Positions 39,738 through 49,054 of a stretch of DNA of 64,000 nt are shown here, one piece after another (the stretch's first letter is position 1; each line of letters starts with the position of its first letter). A program made the position numbers and the translations under genes. Under the pieces are notes generated by a model. The model saw only the letters and a program-made list of their open reading frames with translations. It searched no databases and had not been told where the DNA came from. Source of the stretch: Sphingosinithalassobacter sp. CS137 (GTDB lineage: Bacteria; Pseudomonadota; Alphaproteobacteria; Sphingomonadales; Sphingomonadaceae); assembly GCF_014334115.1 (NCBI RefSeq), contig NZ_CP060494.1, positions 1,116,001-1,180,000 on the forward strand, in the 5' to 3' direction.

Positions 39738-40220
39738 TCAGCCGAGGCGCGGCGCCAGGATCGCCATCAGCGCCTCGCAGCCGGCGGCGTCGCCTGCATC
39801 GAACCGATCGGGGATCGGACTGTCCAGATCGAGGACGCCCAGCAGCGTGCCCTGATGCACGATCGGCACCACCAGTTCGGATCGGCTGTCGGCGTCGCAG
39901 GCGATGTGGCCGGGAAAGGCATGCACGTCGGCGACGATCTGAGTAGCCTCGGTCGCTGCCGCGGTGCCGCACACGCCCTTGCCGAACGGAATGCGGATGC
40001 AGGCCGCCTTGCCCTGAAACGGCCCCAGCACCAGCTCGCCCTTCACGGCGCGGTAGAAGCCGGCCCAGTTGAGATCGGGCAGGAACTGCCACAGCAGCGC
40101 GGCGGCGTTCGCCATGTTGGCGATGCCGTCGGGCTCGTCAGCGGTGAGCGCGTCAAGCGCGGCGGAAAGCTCGCGGTACAGCGCGGTCTTGTCGGAAGTG
40201 GCGATGTCGAATGCGTACAT
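39738..40220 (-). CDS. msrC: Free methionine-(R)-sulfoxide reductase (GAF type)
   Basis: 160 aa GAF domain enzyme that reduces free Met-R-SO in the cytosol. Three Cys, Cys74 (KAACIRIP), Cys84 (GKGVCGTA) and Cys108 (HIACDADS), have exactly the spacing (10 and 24) of E. coli fRMsr Cys84, Cys94 and Cys118. ELVVPIVHQGTLLGVLDLDS is the GAF core strand. Divergently placed from nothing nearby; ends before the RcnB start region. Confidence 0.93.
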   Translation of the reverse strand: MYAFDIATSDKTALYRELSAALDALTADEPDGIANMANAAALLWQFLPDLNWAGFYRAVKGELVLGPFQGKAACIRIPFGKGVCGTAAATEATQIVADVHAFPGHIACDADSRSELVVPIVHQGTLLGVLDLDSPIPDRFDAGDAAGCEALMAILAPRLG

Positions 40221-40282
40221 AGCGCGCGCTGTATCGGAAACGCTCCCCCGGTGCGAGAGCCCAAGCCAGTGGTTCTTCGCGT

Positions 40283-40684
40283 CTAATCAATGCGCACCTT
40301 GCCGCGTCCGGCCTTCACCGAGCTGCGCGCCTTCTTGGCGTCCACCCGCTTCGCCTTGGCCGTCCGGCTCGGCTTGGTCTTCACGCGCCTCGCCTGGCGT
40401 TCGTGCGCCTTGTCGACCAATTCGCCCAGCCGCTCGCGCGCGTCCTGGCGGTTCGCCTCCTGCGTGCGGAAGCGCCGCGCGGTGATCACCAGCTCGCCGG
40501 ACGCGTTCATTCGTGATCCGGCAAGCTCCTTCAGCTTCTGATAGGCGTAGGGAGCGAGCCCGAGGCGAAAGACGTCGACGCGCAGCTGCACCGCCGTGGC
40601 AACCTTGTTTACGTTCTGCCCGCCCGGGCCGGAGGCGGCGAGGAACTTCTCCTCGACGATCGCGGCTTCGGGAATCTCAGCCAC
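40283..40684 (-). CDS. arfB: Alternative ribosome-rescue factor ArfB (peptidyl-tRNA hydrolase)
   Basis: 133 aa. Class I release-factor-like domain with the catalytic GGQ in AASGPGGQNVNKVATAVQLR (Gln near residue 23), and a Lys/Arg-rich C-terminal tail (KTKPSRTAKAKRVDAKKARS) that occupies the empty mRNA channel of stalled ribosomes. Overlaps the rluA-family gene by 8 bp, so cotranscribed. Confidence 0.95.
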   Translation of the reverse strand: MAEIPEAAIVEEKFLAASGPGGQNVNKVATAVQLRVDVFRLGLAPYAYQKLKELAGSRMNASGELVITARRFRTQEANRQDARERLGELVDKAHERQARRVKTKPSRTAKAKRVDAKKARSSVKAGRGKVRID

Positions 40685-41327
40685 GACCGAAGCCGATGTT
40701 GTGGAATCGCACCGGCAGCGGTGCCTCTGCGCTCACTTCCGCCTTTCCCGGGCGCGGCATCGTCAATCCCGCCGCGTGGAGCATCACCGCCGGTCCGCCG
40801 CCGCCATAGACGGGGTCGCCGACGATCGGCATGCCGAGCCCTTCCGCCGCGTGCACGCGCAGCTGATGCGTCCGGCCGGTCTCGGGATAGAAGGCGACCA
40901 GCGTTCGGGCGCCCTTGCGCTCGAGCACTTTCCAGCGCGTCAGCGCCGGCTTTCCGTTGGCGGCGCCCGTCATCCGCCAGCCTTCCTCGGCGCTGGAGAT
41001 CTTGACCAGCGGCAGGTCGATCGCGCCGCTGTCGTCCTTCGGATTTCCCTCCAGCACGGCGATATAGCGTTTGGTCACGGCCCCTGCCTCGAACGCCTGG
41101 CCGAAGCGCTTGTGCGCCTTCGGATTGCGCGCGAGCAGCAGGCAGCCGCTGGTGTCGCGATCGAGACGATGCACCGGCAGCGGCCGCCGCTGAAATCCGA
41201 ACCGCAGCTCGTCGAGCAGGTCCTCGACGCTGCGGCTGCCGTCGCGCGGGCGATCGACGGGAAGCCCGTTGGGCTTGTCGATCACCAGTGCTTCGCCATC
41301 AATGAAGAGAACCGTATCCTTGAGCAT
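40677..41327 (-). CDS. RluA-family pseudouridine synthase
   Basis: 216 aa. Catalytic motif HRLDRDTSGCLLLAR with Asp in RLDRDTSG. IDKPNGLPV and GRTHQLRVHAAEGLGMPIVG complete the family motifs. Lacks an S4 domain. Modifies uridines in rRNA or tRNA; the exact site (RluA-, TruC- or YqcB-type) cannot be told from sequence. Overlaps arfB, a translation-quality pair. Confidence 0.93.
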   Translation of the reverse strand: MLKDTVLFIDGEALVIDKPNGLPVDRPRDGSRSVEDLLDELRFGFQRRPLPVHRLDRDTSGCLLLARNPKAHKRFGQAFEAGAVTKRYIAVLEGNPKDDSGAIDLPLVKISSAEEGWRMTGAANGKPALTRWKVLERKGARTLVAFYPETGRTHQLRVHAAEGLGMPIVGDPVYGGGGPAVMLHAAGLTMPRPGKAEVSAEAPLPVRFHNIGFGRG

Positions 41328-41429
41328 CGCCCGCCCCTAGCACCGCGCGCGGGCCAGCGGGAGGGCACGCGCTTCGTCGCCGGAACCTGTCGCGGGGTGC
41401 CCATGCGGCACCCCGGCGACCGGCGCGGC

Positions 41430-42032
41430 TCAGCCGAACAGCTTCGCTGCCGTTTCCGCGACTCGTTTGCCCTGATAGCGCGCGCCCGCCAGCTCGACCT
41501 CGCTCGGCATGCGACTGCCGTCGGCATCGGCGATGGTCGAGGCGCCATAGGGTGTGCCGCCCTTCACTTCCTCCACGCCGTTCAGCCCGGCGAAGCCATA
41601 ATCGAAGCCCGAGACGAGCAGGCCGTGGTGGAGCAGGTTGGTGAGGATCGAGAACAGCGTCGTCTCCTGACCGCCGTGCTGGCTTGCGGTGGAGGTGAAC
41701 GCAGCGCCCACCTTGCCGATCAGCGCGCCCTTGGCCCAGAGTGGCCCGGTCTGATCCCAGAATGCCGCCATCTGGCTGCTGATCCGGCCGAAGCGCGTGC
41801 CCGTACCGACCACGATCGCATCATAGTCGGCGAGCGCCGAGACATCCTCGATCACCGGATGGGGACTGTCGGTCTTGAAGCCGGCGGCCTTCACGACTTC
41901 GGGGGGCGCCGTTTCGGGGACGCGGCGGATGTCGACTTCGGCGCCGCCCGCACGCGCGCCTTCGGCGATCGCCTCGGCCATCTTCTCGATGTGCCCGTAG
42001 GAAGAATAATAAAGGACGAGAACCTTGGCCAT
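41430..42032 (-). CDS. wrbA: NAD(P)H:quinone oxidoreductase WrbA
   Basis: 200 aa tetrameric flavodoxin-like enzyme reducing quinones by two electrons. FMN loop [18 protein letters not shown], the type IV signature [20 protein letters not shown] and [20 protein letters not shown] are diagnostic. Lies downstream of the pirin gene, 121 bp apart, with a strong inverted repeat between them. The pirin-wrbA order suggests a shared electrophile/quinone response. Confidence 0.96.
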   Translation of the reverse strand: MAKVLVLYYSSYGHIEKMAEAIAEGARAGGAEVDIRRVPETAPPEVVKAAGFKTDSPHPVIEDVSALADYDAIVVGTGTRFGRISSQMAAFWDQTGPLWAKGALIGKVGAAFTSTASQHGGQETTLFSILTNLLHHGLLVSGFDYGFAGLNGVEEVKGGTPYGASTIADADGSRMPSEVELAGARYQGKRVAETAAKLFG

Positions 42033-42108
42033 GCGTGATCTCCTTGGCTGATGGGTGAAACGATGGGCGGGCGCCGCCGCGGGGAGGAGTCGCAGCCGGC
42101 ACCCGCCG

Positions 42109-42141
42109 CGCCTCCCGCCCGGGGGGAAACGGCGGGAGGCG
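42109..42141. terminator. Inverted repeat between pirin and wrbA
   Basis: Perfect 11-bp arms CGCCTCCCGCC (42109-42119) and GGCGGGAGGCG (42131-42141) with an 11-nt loop, 12 bp past the pirin stop. There is no T tract; it may attenuate or stabilise the pirin-wrbA transcript. Confidence 0.5.
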
Positions 42142-42153
42142 ATCCGAAGAACG

Positions 42154-42852
42154 CTATTCGGCGTCGACCAGCACGATCTCCGCGTCATCGAGCGCAGTGA
42201 TCGAAACGGTCTGGCCGCCGTCGAGTGCCACGCCGTCGCGCGCTTCGACGCGCACCCCGTTGACTTCGATCACGCCGATCGCCGGCACCAGATAGGCGTG
42301 ACGGCCTGCGCCGACGCCATGTTCTACGCGCTCGCCCGCTTTCAGCGTCGCGGCGAGCACGCGCGCATCGGCGCGGATCGGCAGCGCCTCGGCGTCCTCG
42401 GCGAAGCCCGACGCCAGCGTCACCAGACGACCCGAGCGCTCGCCCTTGGGAAAGGGTCGCGCACCCCAGCTGGGATTGCCGCCGCTCGCACGCGGCTCGA
42501 TCCAGATCTGAAAGATCCGCGTCGCTTCGGGCTCGAGATTATATTCGGCGTGGCGCACGCCCGATCCGGCGCTCATCACCTGAACGTCGCCCGCCTGAGT
42601 GCGCCCGGTGTTTCCCATCGAATCCTGATGGGTGATCGCGCCCTGACGGACATAGGTGACGATTTCCATGTCGCGATGGGGATGCGGTGGAAAGCCGCTG
42701 TTCGGTGCGATCTCGTCGTCATTCCACACGCGGATCGCGCCCCATCCCATCCGGCGCGGGTCGTGATAGCCGGCGAAGGAAAAATGGTGGCGCGCATTCA
42801 GCCAACCGTGGTCGGCATGGCCGAGGCTTTCGAAGGGGCGTCTGTCGATCAT
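42154..42852 (-). CDS. Pirin family protein (probable quercetinase-like bicupin)
   Basis: 232 aa two-cupin protein. The metal ligands lie in [15 protein letters not shown] (HxH) and a later [13 protein letters not shown] (His, Glu), the first-cupin 3-His/1-Glu set. The second cupin is degenerate. Pirins bind Fe and some act as quercetin dioxygenases. ATG at 42852 ([20 protein letters not shown]). Divergent from a LysR regulator 125 bp away. Confidence 0.93.
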   Translation of the reverse strand: MIDRRPFESLGHADHGWLNARHHFSFAGYHDPRRMGWGAIRVWNDDEIAPNSGFPPHPHRDMEIVTYVRQGAITHQDSMGNTGRTQAGDVQVMSAGSGVRHAEYNLEPEATRIFQIWIEPRASGGNPSWGARPFPKGERSGRLVTLASGFAEDAEALPIRADARVLAATLKAGERVEHGVGAGRHAYLVPAIGVIEVNGVRVEARDGVALDGGQTVSITALDDAEIVLVDAE

Positions 42853-42919
42853 GGTCGATCTCCGTTCCAGAGTAGCCCCGAGGTAGGCGCGGCCCCGCCC
42901 GTTCGAAATGGAAACGAAG

Positions 42920-42934
42920 GAAACGAATTGTTTC
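42920..42934. promoter_or_regulatory. Candidate LysR operator in the pirin/LysR intergenic region
   Basis: GAAAC-GAATT-GTTTC is a perfect 5-bp inverted repeat with a 5-bp spacer inside the divergent promoter region, and a half copy GGAAACGAA lies 9 bp to the left. It has the dyad form expected of a LysR-type site, though its spacing is not the exact T-N11-A. Confidence 0.45.
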
Positions 42935-42977
42935 GCCACGCGGCGCGAGCTATTCTCCGGCAAACTCCGGAGCGACC

Positions 42978-43886
42978 ATGCGCCTACCCGATTTCGAAGC
43001 CTGGGCGATTTTCGCCGCTGTCGTCGAACAGCGCTCGTTCAGCGGCGCCGCGACGGAACTTGGCGTCTCCAAGGCGACCGTATCGAAAGCCGTCAGCCGG
43101 CTCGAGAGCCGGCTCGGAACCAGCCTGTTCCATCGCACGTCGCGCAAGCTGACGCTCACCGAAAGCGGCAAGACGCTTGCCGAGCGGGCGCAACGCATCG
43201 TCGCGGAGGGGATCGGGGCCGAGGAAGCGGCGCGTGACGCCGCGGAGGCGCCAGTGGGTCGTGTCCGAGTCGCCGCGCCGCTCACGTTCGGCATCCACCA
43301 CGTCGCTCCCGCGATCGCCGAATTCCTCCTCCAGCATCCCGGCATCGAGATCGACCTGCGTCTCTCCGACGCGCGAATCGATATCGTCGCGGAGGGAATC
43401 GACATCGCGCTGCGCATCGCCGACCTGCCGGACAGTTCGCTGCGGGCACGGCGGCTGAGTGCAGTTCCCGGACACCTTGTGGCGGCGCCGTCCTATTTCG
43501 CGCGCGCAGGCACGCCGCGGCACCCGAGCGAACTCGCGGAACACGCCTGCCTGATCTACACGAACGTCACGAACCCCGACCTTTGGCGCTTTCGCCGGCC
43601 GGGAGGCGAGGAAGCCGTCGTGCGCGTGTCCGGCCCGCTGGCCGCGGACAATGGCGATGCGTTGCTGCCCTCCCTGCGTGCGGGCCTTGGCATCGCGTTT
43701 CTGCCCGACTTCATCGTCGGCGGTGACCTGGAGGCGGAAACGCTGGTGGCGGTGCTCGACGAATGGGCCTTCTCTCCGGTCGCGCTACACTTGCTGACTC
43801 CCCCCGGAACACTGCGTCCCGCGCGGGTCGAGGCGTTGATCGAATTCCTCTCGAGTCGGTTCCGCGCGCTCTGCCCGCCTAGGTAG
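42978..43886 (+). CDS. LysR-family transcriptional regulator
   Basis: 302 aa. N-terminal winged HTH FAAVVEQRSFSGAATELGVS with KATVSKAVSRLESRLGTSLF, then a periplasmic-binding-like effector domain from GRVRVAAPLTFGIHHVAPAI, with SDARIDIVAEGIDIALRIAD typical of the CrgA/AphB subgroup. Divergent from pirin-wrbA. The arrangement LysR | pirin-wrbA predicts effector-dependent activation of both; effector unknown. Confidence 0.93.
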   Translation: MRLPDFEAWAIFAAVVEQRSFSGAATELGVSKATVSKAVSRLESRLGTSLFHRTSRKLTLTESGKTLAERAQRIVAEGIGAEEAARDAAEAPVGRVRVAAPLTFGIHHVAPAIAEFLLQHPGIEIDLRLSDARIDIVAEGIDIALRIADLPDSSLRARRLSAVPGHLVAAPSYFARAGTPRHPSELAEHACLIYTNVTNPDLWRFRRPGGEEAVVRVSGPLAADNGDALLPSLRAGLGIAFLPDFIVGGDLEAETLVAVLDEWAFSPVALHLLTPPGTLRPARVEALIEFLSSRFRALCPPR

Positions 43887-43915
43887 ATTCCCCACGACTC
43901 GCGGAGTCAGGCCGG

Positions 43916-43959
43916 TTAGGAAGAAATTAACCTTTTGCCTTCAGAGGTGCTTAGGTTAA
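43916..43959. promoter_or_regulatory. CtrA box and half sites upstream of ctrA
   Basis: TTAG-N7-TTAAC (43916-43931) matches the CtrA consensus TTAA-N7-TTAAC with one mismatch. An inverted half site GGTTAA lies at 43954-43959. Both are 66-109 bp before the ctrA start, consistent with the autoregulation known in Caulobacter. Confidence 0.6.
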
Positions 43960-44024
43960 TGAATCACTCAGGATGCGTTGGTCACAAGGGGCTGGCGCCA
44001 ACACGGGCACAGGGATTCTCAACG

Positions 44025-44732
44025 ATGCGCGTATTGCTGATCGAAGACGAGCCCACCACGGCCAAGGCCATCGAGCTGATGCTTTCGACCGAAGGGTTCA
44101 ACGTCTACACGACGGACCTGGGCGAGGAGGGCTTGGACCTCGGCAAGCTCTATGACTACGATATCATCCTGCTCGATCTGAACCTGCCGGACATGCACGG
44201 CTATGACGTGCTCAAGAAGCTGCGCGTCGCGCGGGTGCAGACGCCGGTGCTGATCCTGTCGGGCATTTCCGAGATGGATTCGAAGGTGCGCTCGTTCGGC
44301 TTCGGTGCCGACGACTATGTCACCAAACCCTTCCATCGCGACGAGCTGGTGGCGCGCATTCACGCCGTCGTCCGTCGCTCGAAGGGTCACAGCCAGTCGG
44401 TGATCCGCACGGGCAAGCTCGCCGTGAACCTCGACGCGAAGACCGTCGAGGTCGACGGCGCGCGCGTGCACCTGACCGGCAAGGAATATGCGATGCTGGA
44501 GCTGCTCTCGCTCCGCAAGGGCACCACGCTCACCAAGGAGATGTTTCTCAACCATCTCTACGGAGGGATGGACGAGCCCGAACTCAAGATCATCGACGTG
44601 TTCATCTGCAAGCTGCGCAAGAAGCTCAGCATGGCGACCGACGGCGAGAACTATATCGAGACCGTCTGGGGCCGCGGCTATGTGTTGCGCGAGCCGGAAG
44701 AAGAACAGGCGGCCGAAACCAAGGTCGCGTAA
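44025..44732 (+). CDS. ctrA: Cell-cycle response regulator CtrA
   Basis: 235 aa OmpR-type regulator. Receiver domain [20 protein letters not shown] with acceptor Asp51 ([14 protein letters not shown]) and Lys in VTKPF; C-terminal winged helix [20 protein letters not shown] and [19 protein letters not shown]. The run '[13 protein letters not shown]' and the DNA-binding helix are near identical to Caulobacter CtrA. In alphaproteobacteria CtrA controls motility, division and envelope genes. Preceded by candidate CtrA boxes. Confidence 0.97.
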   Translation: MRVLLIEDEPTTAKAIELMLSTEGFNVYTTDLGEEGLDLGKLYDYDIILLDLNLPDMHGYDVLKKLRVARVQTPVLILSGISEMDSKVRSFGFGADDYVTKPFHRDELVARIHAVVRRSKGHSQSVIRTGKLAVNLDAKTVEVDGARVHLTGKEYAMLELLSLRKGTTLTKEMFLNHLYGGMDEPELKIIDVFICKLRKKLSMATDGENYIETVWGRGYVLREPEEEQAAETKVA

Positions 44733-44755
44733 CCGGATACAGCCGGGGGCTACAG

Positions 44756-44785
44756 GGGCCGCCGTTCCGAAAGGAGCGGCGGCCC
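44756..44785. terminator. Bidirectional terminator-like hairpin between ctrA and amidohydrolase
   Basis: GGGCCGCCGTTCC and GGAGCGGCGGCCC arms pair with one mismatch around a GAAA loop, followed by CTCTGCGTTT. It lies between convergent genes, 23 bp past ctrA and 11 bp past the amidohydrolase stop. Confidence 0.75.
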
Positions 44786-44796
44786 TCTGCGTTTGG

Positions 44797-46470
44797 CTAT
44801 TCGGCGGCGTCGCGCTGATAGACTCGCTCGCCCGCGATCCAGGTCTCGAGCACCTCCGTCCCGCGCAACTGCGTCGGCGAGGCCAGCAGCGGATCGCGAT
44901 CGACGATGATGAAATCCGCCCACAGGCCGGGGGCGAGCCGACCGAACCTGTCCTCCGCATAGCCCGCATAGGCGGCACCCGTGGTGAAACCGGCCCAGGC
45001 CTGCTCGCGCGTCACCGCCTCTTCCGGACGCCAGCCGCCGAATGGCTGCAGGTCGGCGTCCTGCCGCGTGAAGCCGACCGCCCAGCCCGCGAACGGATCC
45101 GGGCTCTCGACCGGATAGTCGGAGCCGAAGGCCAGCACTGCACCAGCTTCCAGCATCGACCGCCAGGCATAGGCGCCGACGAGACGCGCTTCGCCCAGCC
45201 GAGCTTCGGCCATGTGCATGTCGCTGGTCTGGTGGACCGGCTGCATCGACGCGATGATGCCGTGGCGGCCGAACTTCGCGAAGTCGGCCGGATCGACGAT
45301 CTGCGCATGTTCGATCCGCCAGCGCCGATCGTCGCCGAACGTGTCCGACAGCTCCTCGACGGCGTCCACCGCCTGCTGATTGGCGGCATCGCCGATCGCA
45401 TGCACGGCGATCTGAAACCGGTCCATCGCGCCGCGAGTCATCAGGTTCAGCAACTGATCGTCGGAGAGAAAGCGCAGACCACGCTCGCCCGGCGCGTCGG
45501 CATAGTCGGCCTTCAGCCACGCCCCGCGCGAACCGAGCGCACCATCGGCATAGAGCTTGACGCCGCCCATCCTGAGCCGATCGCGATACAGCCATTCGGT
45601 CGGCCCCTGGCCCGCCACGCGGAGTGCCGTGTCGATGCCCGCGGCATAGCTCATGATGCGCATCCGCAGCAGGCCGACATCACCCATCCGGCGATAGAGC
45701 AGCCAATCGTCGACGCTGGTGCCCATGTCGGCAGTCGCAGTGATTCCATCGGCGATCAGCGCATCCTGGGCGGCGAGGAAGGCGGCGTTGCGCTCGCGCG
45801 GCGTGGGCTGGGGAAGCGCATCGTCGAACAGCGCCTGTGCGGCATCGACGAAAATGCCGCTCGGCGTTCCGTCGTCGTTCGTCTCGATCCGCCCGCCAGC
45901 GGGAGCTTCGGTTTCGGCAGTGATCCCCGCCAGCTCCATTGCCTTGCTGTTCGCCCAGGCAGCATGGCCATCGACGCGCTCGAGATAGATCGCCTTGCCC
46001 GGAAACGCGGCGTCGAGATCGGCGGCAGTGGGAAACCGGCCGAGGCCCCAGCGCTCCTGATTCCAGCCGCGGCCGACGATCCAGGTCGCGGTGTTCTCAT
46101 CGGTCCCCTGGCGGATCAGCGCGATCGCTTCCTCCAGGGAGTCGGTTTCGGAGAGATCGAGCGTGCGCAGCTGAAAGCCGAGGCCCATGACATGGCCATG
46201 TCCGTCCACCATCCCGGGCAGCAGCGTGCGCCCCTCCATATCCGCACGCCAACGCAGTTCGCGCGGAGGCCGCTCGCCGCGCCGGAGCAATGCGACCACG
46301 CGCCCGTCGTCGCCGACGACCATGGCGCCGAACCGGACCACCCGGCCGTCCTCGTCCAGCGTCATGCCGTTGACGTTGTCCACCAGGCCCTGCGCGGCCG
46401 CATGCGGTGCTGTCACAGCCGTCAGAGCCAGCGCGAGCGCACCAACCAACCTACCGATCCCGTTGCGCAC
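44797..46470 (-). CDS. Exported amidohydrolase (YtcJ-like)
   Basis: About 557 aa. Signal peptide after GTG (MRNGIGRLVGALALALTAVT). Metal-binding HGH in GMVDGHGHVMGLGFQLRTLD; later ligands include the HAIGDAANQQ and FGSDYPVESPDPFAGW segments, and the WRIEHAQIVD motif. This is the amidohydrolase family of YtcJ/NfdA type; substrate unknown. The start at 46470 is chosen because GGGAG lies 7 nt upstream; a GTG/ATG at 46497 is possible. Convergent with ctrA. Confidence 0.88.
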   Translation of the reverse strand: MRNGIGRLVGALALALTAVTAPHAAAQGLVDNVNGMTLDEDGRVVRFGAMVVGDDGRVVALLRRGERPPRELRWRADMEGRTLLPGMVDGHGHVMGLGFQLRTLDLSETDSLEEAIALIRQGTDENTATWIVGRGWNQERWGLGRFPTAADLDAAFPGKAIYLERVDGHAAWANSKAMELAGITAETEAPAGGRIETNDDGTPSGIFVDAAQALFDDALPQPTPRERNAAFLAAQDALIADGITATADMGTSVDDWLLYRRMGDVGLLRMRIMSYAAGIDTALRVAGQGPTEWLYRDRLRMGGVKLYADGALGSRGAWLKADYADAPGERGLRFLSDDQLLNLMTRGAMDRFQIAVHAIGDAANQQAVDAVEELSDTFGDDRRWRIEHAQIVDPADFAKFGRHGIIASMQPVHQTSDMHMAEARLGEARLVGAYAWRSMLEAGAVLAFGSDYPVESPDPFAGWAVGFTRQDADLQPFGGWRPEEAVTREQAWAGFTTGAAYAGYAEDRFGRLAPGLWADFIIVDRDPLLASPTQLRGTEVLETWIAGERVYQRDAAE

Positions 46471-46577
46471 GCCTATTCTCCCTGGGCTGTCGCTCATCGC
46501 GGTGGGGCATAGGATAGGCAATGATACGGCGCCACAGCCTTGTTCCCCCGCCGCGCCAGATCGGCTAGGCGCAAACG

Positions 46578-47822
46578 ATGGCTACCCATCCTGCTTCGGC
46601 GCCCGCGGCCCTTCCGGTTTCCCTCGACGACGTGCTGGCAGCGCGCGAGCGCATCGCGGAATCGATCGTCCATACGCCGACGCTGCTCAGCCGCACGCTT
46701 TCCGAGCTTACTGGCGCGACGGTCTATCTGAAGTTCGAGAACCTCCAGTTCACGGCCGCCTACAAGGAGCGCGGCGCGCTCAACACGCTGCTGCAGCTCG
46801 ACGACGAAGCGCGGGCGAAGGGCGTGATCGCGGCATCGGCCGGAAACCATGCGCAGGGGCTTGCCTATCACGCGCACCGCCTCGGCATCCCGGCGACGAT
46901 TGTGATGCCGAAGAACACGCCGATCGTGAAGGTCACGCAGACCGAGGGACATGGCGCGAACGTGATCCTCGAAGGCGAGACATTCGATGCGGCGCATGCG
47001 CATGCGCGCACGCTGGAGGCGGAAGAGGGCTATACGTTCGTCCATCCCTTCGACGATGCGCGGATCATCGCGGGCCAGGGGACGGTCGCGCTCGAGATGC
47101 TCGAACAGGTGCCGGAAATCGAGATGCTGGTGGTGCCGCTTGGGGGCGGCGGCCTCGTCTCCGGCATGGCGACCGTGGCCAAGGCACAGGATCGTCCCCT
47201 CGAAGTGATCGGCGTCGAAGCCGAGCTCTACCCTTCGATGTACAATCGCCTGCATCATACCGACATGCCGTGCGCGGGCGATACGCTGGCCGAAGGAATC
47301 GCGGTCAAGGAGCCGGGCAAGCTCACCGGGAAGATCGTCGAAGCACTGGTCGACGACATTCTGCTGGTCGGCGAACGGAAGCTGGAAGAGGCGGTGAGCC
47401 TGTTGCTCCAGATCGAAAAGACGGTTGTCGAGGGGGCGGGTGCCGCCGGGTTGGCGGCGCTGCTGAGCGAACCCGAACGCTTCCGGGGCAAGGTGGTCGG
47501 AACCGTGCTGTGCGGAGGCAACATCGATACGCGGCTGCTCGCCAACGTGCTGCTGCGCGACCTTGCCCGTTCCGGCCGGCTCGCGCGCCTGCGCATCCGG
47601 CTGCAGGACCGCCCGGGCGCACTCTATCACGTCGCGCGCATCTTCCACGAGCAGGGCGTGAACATCATCGAAGTGTATCACCAGCGCGTGTTCACCTCGC
47701 TGCCGGCCAAGGGCCTGATCACCGACATCGAATGCGAGACGCGCGATCGCAATCACCTCGACCGGCTGATCACGGCGCTCCGGCGCGGCCAGTATGAAGT
47801 GAGCCTGGTCGAACTCGCCTGA
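46578..47822 (+). CDS. ilvA: Threonine ammonia-lyase with C-terminal ACT domain
   Basis: 414 aa PLP enzyme deaminating threonine to 2-oxobutyrate. PLP Lys63 in FTAAYKERGALNTLLQL; Gly loop VVPLGGGGLVSGM. One C-terminal ACT-like domain (LQDRPGALYHVARIFHEQGV) rather than the two of E. coli IlvA; short forms like this are often the biosynthetic enzyme in alphaproteobacteria, though catabolic TdcB-like activity is possible. Confidence 0.93.
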   Translation: MATHPASAPAALPVSLDDVLAARERIAESIVHTPTLLSRTLSELTGATVYLKFENLQFTAAYKERGALNTLLQLDDEARAKGVIAASAGNHAQGLAYHAHRLGIPATIVMPKNTPIVKVTQTEGHGANVILEGETFDAAHAHARTLEAEEGYTFVHPFDDARIIAGQGTVALEMLEQVPEIEMLVVPLGGGGLVSGMATVAKAQDRPLEVIGVEAELYPSMYNRLHHTDMPCAGDTLAEGIAVKEPGKLTGKIVEALVDDILLVGERKLEEAVSLLLQIEKTVVEGAGAAGLAALLSEPERFRGKVVGTVLCGGNIDTRLLANVLLRDLARSGRLARLRIRLQDRPGALYHVARIFHEQGVNIIEVYHQRVFTSLPAKGLITDIECETRDRNHLDRLITALRRGQYEVSLVELA

Positions 47823-48145
47823 CGGCCCAGCGCTTATCCACAGCAATTGGACGAAGCGAATCGCACGCGCGATGAACCGAGTCGGCGAGCCGTTCCCCCG
47901 ATTCACCCGGCGTGCGATAGTCTGTAGCAGGACGTCCGCTGGCGTGCGGAAGGCTTAACGCATCACCCGTGCGTGCTGGACCGGAACGATCGATGTCCGG
48001 CAGCCGAGCGCGAGTCGCTCAAAATTCCGTCCTTCGCCGCGCGTTAACTTTCTTTCATGGTAAAGCGCCTTTTCATCATCATTTTCGCGCTTCATAGTCT
48101 CTTCAACACGCTCCTTTCCGAGGCCGAGACCAAGAGGCGCAACCG
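47823..48145. other. Gene-poor spacer upstream of bpt
   Basis: 323 bp between ilvA and bpt. It contains a small plus-strand ORF of 30 codons at 48057-48149 (reported separately) and an AT-richer stretch near 48040-48110. GTTAAC occurs at 48043-48048 and TTAACG at 47955. No terminator after ilvA was recognised. Confidence 0.5.
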
Positions 48146-48149
48146 GTGA
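48057..48149 (+). CDS. Possible 30-codon peptide overlapping bpt start
   Basis: ATG at 48057 to TGA at 48147-48149. The peptide has a hydrophobic N-terminal half ([20 protein letters not shown]) and a charged tail ([10 protein letters not shown]). The TGA overlaps the bpt GTG, which would allow translational coupling. There is no Shine-Dalgarno at the expected place, so it could be chance. Confidence 0.25.
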   Translation: MVKRLFIIIFALHSLFNTLLSEAETKRRNR

Positions 48150-48925
48150 CCGCACTTTCCCGCTTCCCGCGATTCTTCGTAACGAGCCCCTCCCCGTGCC
48201 CGTATCTGCCGGGCAAACAGGAGCGGAAGATCTTCACCGAACTGAGCGGGCCGCATGCGTCGGAGCTGAACGACGCGCTCGGCCGGATCGGGTTTCGGCG
48301 CAGCCAGTCGGTCGCCTACCGGCCAAGCTGTGCCGGCTGCACCGCATGCGTCTCGGTTCGCGTGGTCGCGGACGAGTTCCGTCCCAACGCCACTCAGCGC
48401 AAGCTGCTGCGCCGCCATTCCGACCTCGAAGTCACGGCGTGCAAGCCCTGGGCAACCGAAGAGCAGTTCGCGCTGCTGCATCGCTATCTCTCCTCTCGCC
48501 ACCCCGGCGGCGGAATGGCGAGCATGGACGAGAACGATTATGCCGACATGGTCGAACAGACGCCGGTCGGATCCCATGTGATCGAGTATCGCGAGCCCGG
48601 CGAGGACGGCCGCCGCGGACGGCTGGTGGGCGCCTGCATCACCGACCAGCAGGCAGACGGGCTCTCGATGATCTACAGCTTCTTCCTGGCGGAAGATGCG
48701 GATCGGCCGGGCCTGGGCAATTTCATCATCATGGATCACATCCTGCGCGCCCGCGCTGCGCGGCTTCCCTATGTCTATCTCGGCTATTGGGTGAAGGGCT
48801 CTGACCGGATGGCGTACAAGACCCGCTATCGCCCGATCGAGATGCTCGGCCCGAACGGCTGGTCGCGCTATTCGGAAGCGGAAGCTATGACACCGGCAAT
48901 GGCACGGGCGCGCGAACTGGCCTGA
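48146..48925 (+). CDS. bpt: Leucyl/arginyl-tRNA-protein transferase (Bpt type)
   Basis: 259 aa. N-terminal Cys motif [20 protein letters not shown] and ATE domain [20 protein letters not shown], then the Gcn5-like C-terminal half with [20 protein letters not shown] and [20 protein letters not shown]. Bpt transfers leucine to N-terminal Asp/Glu, feeding the N-degron/ClpS pathway. GTG start at 48146 ([20 protein letters not shown]). Confidence 0.95.
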   Translation: MTALSRFPRFFVTSPSPCPYLPGKQERKIFTELSGPHASELNDALGRIGFRRSQSVAYRPSCAGCTACVSVRVVADEFRPNATQRKLLRRHSDLEVTACKPWATEEQFALLHRYLSSRHPGGGMASMDENDYADMVEQTPVGSHVIEYREPGEDGRRGRLVGACITDQQADGLSMIYSFFLAEDADRPGLGNFIIMDHILRARAARLPYVYLGYWVKGSDRMAYKTRYRPIEMLGPNGWSRYSEAEAMTPAMARARELA

Positions 48926-49054
48926 CGATCGGCGACCCAGGCGCCGCACCCCGGCCCGCCAAGTCGCCTCGTCATCACGCCTCGCGGTCCCGGCACGGTC
49001 TCGCCGAGCACTCCTGCCGTCCGCCTCTCTAAGCCGATCAGTCGGGCCCCGCGC

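Noticed and set aside
47955..48155. Minus-strand 66-codon frame between ilvA and bpt
   Set aside because: No homology, no Shine-Dalgarno, and it overlaps the bpt start; treated as chance.
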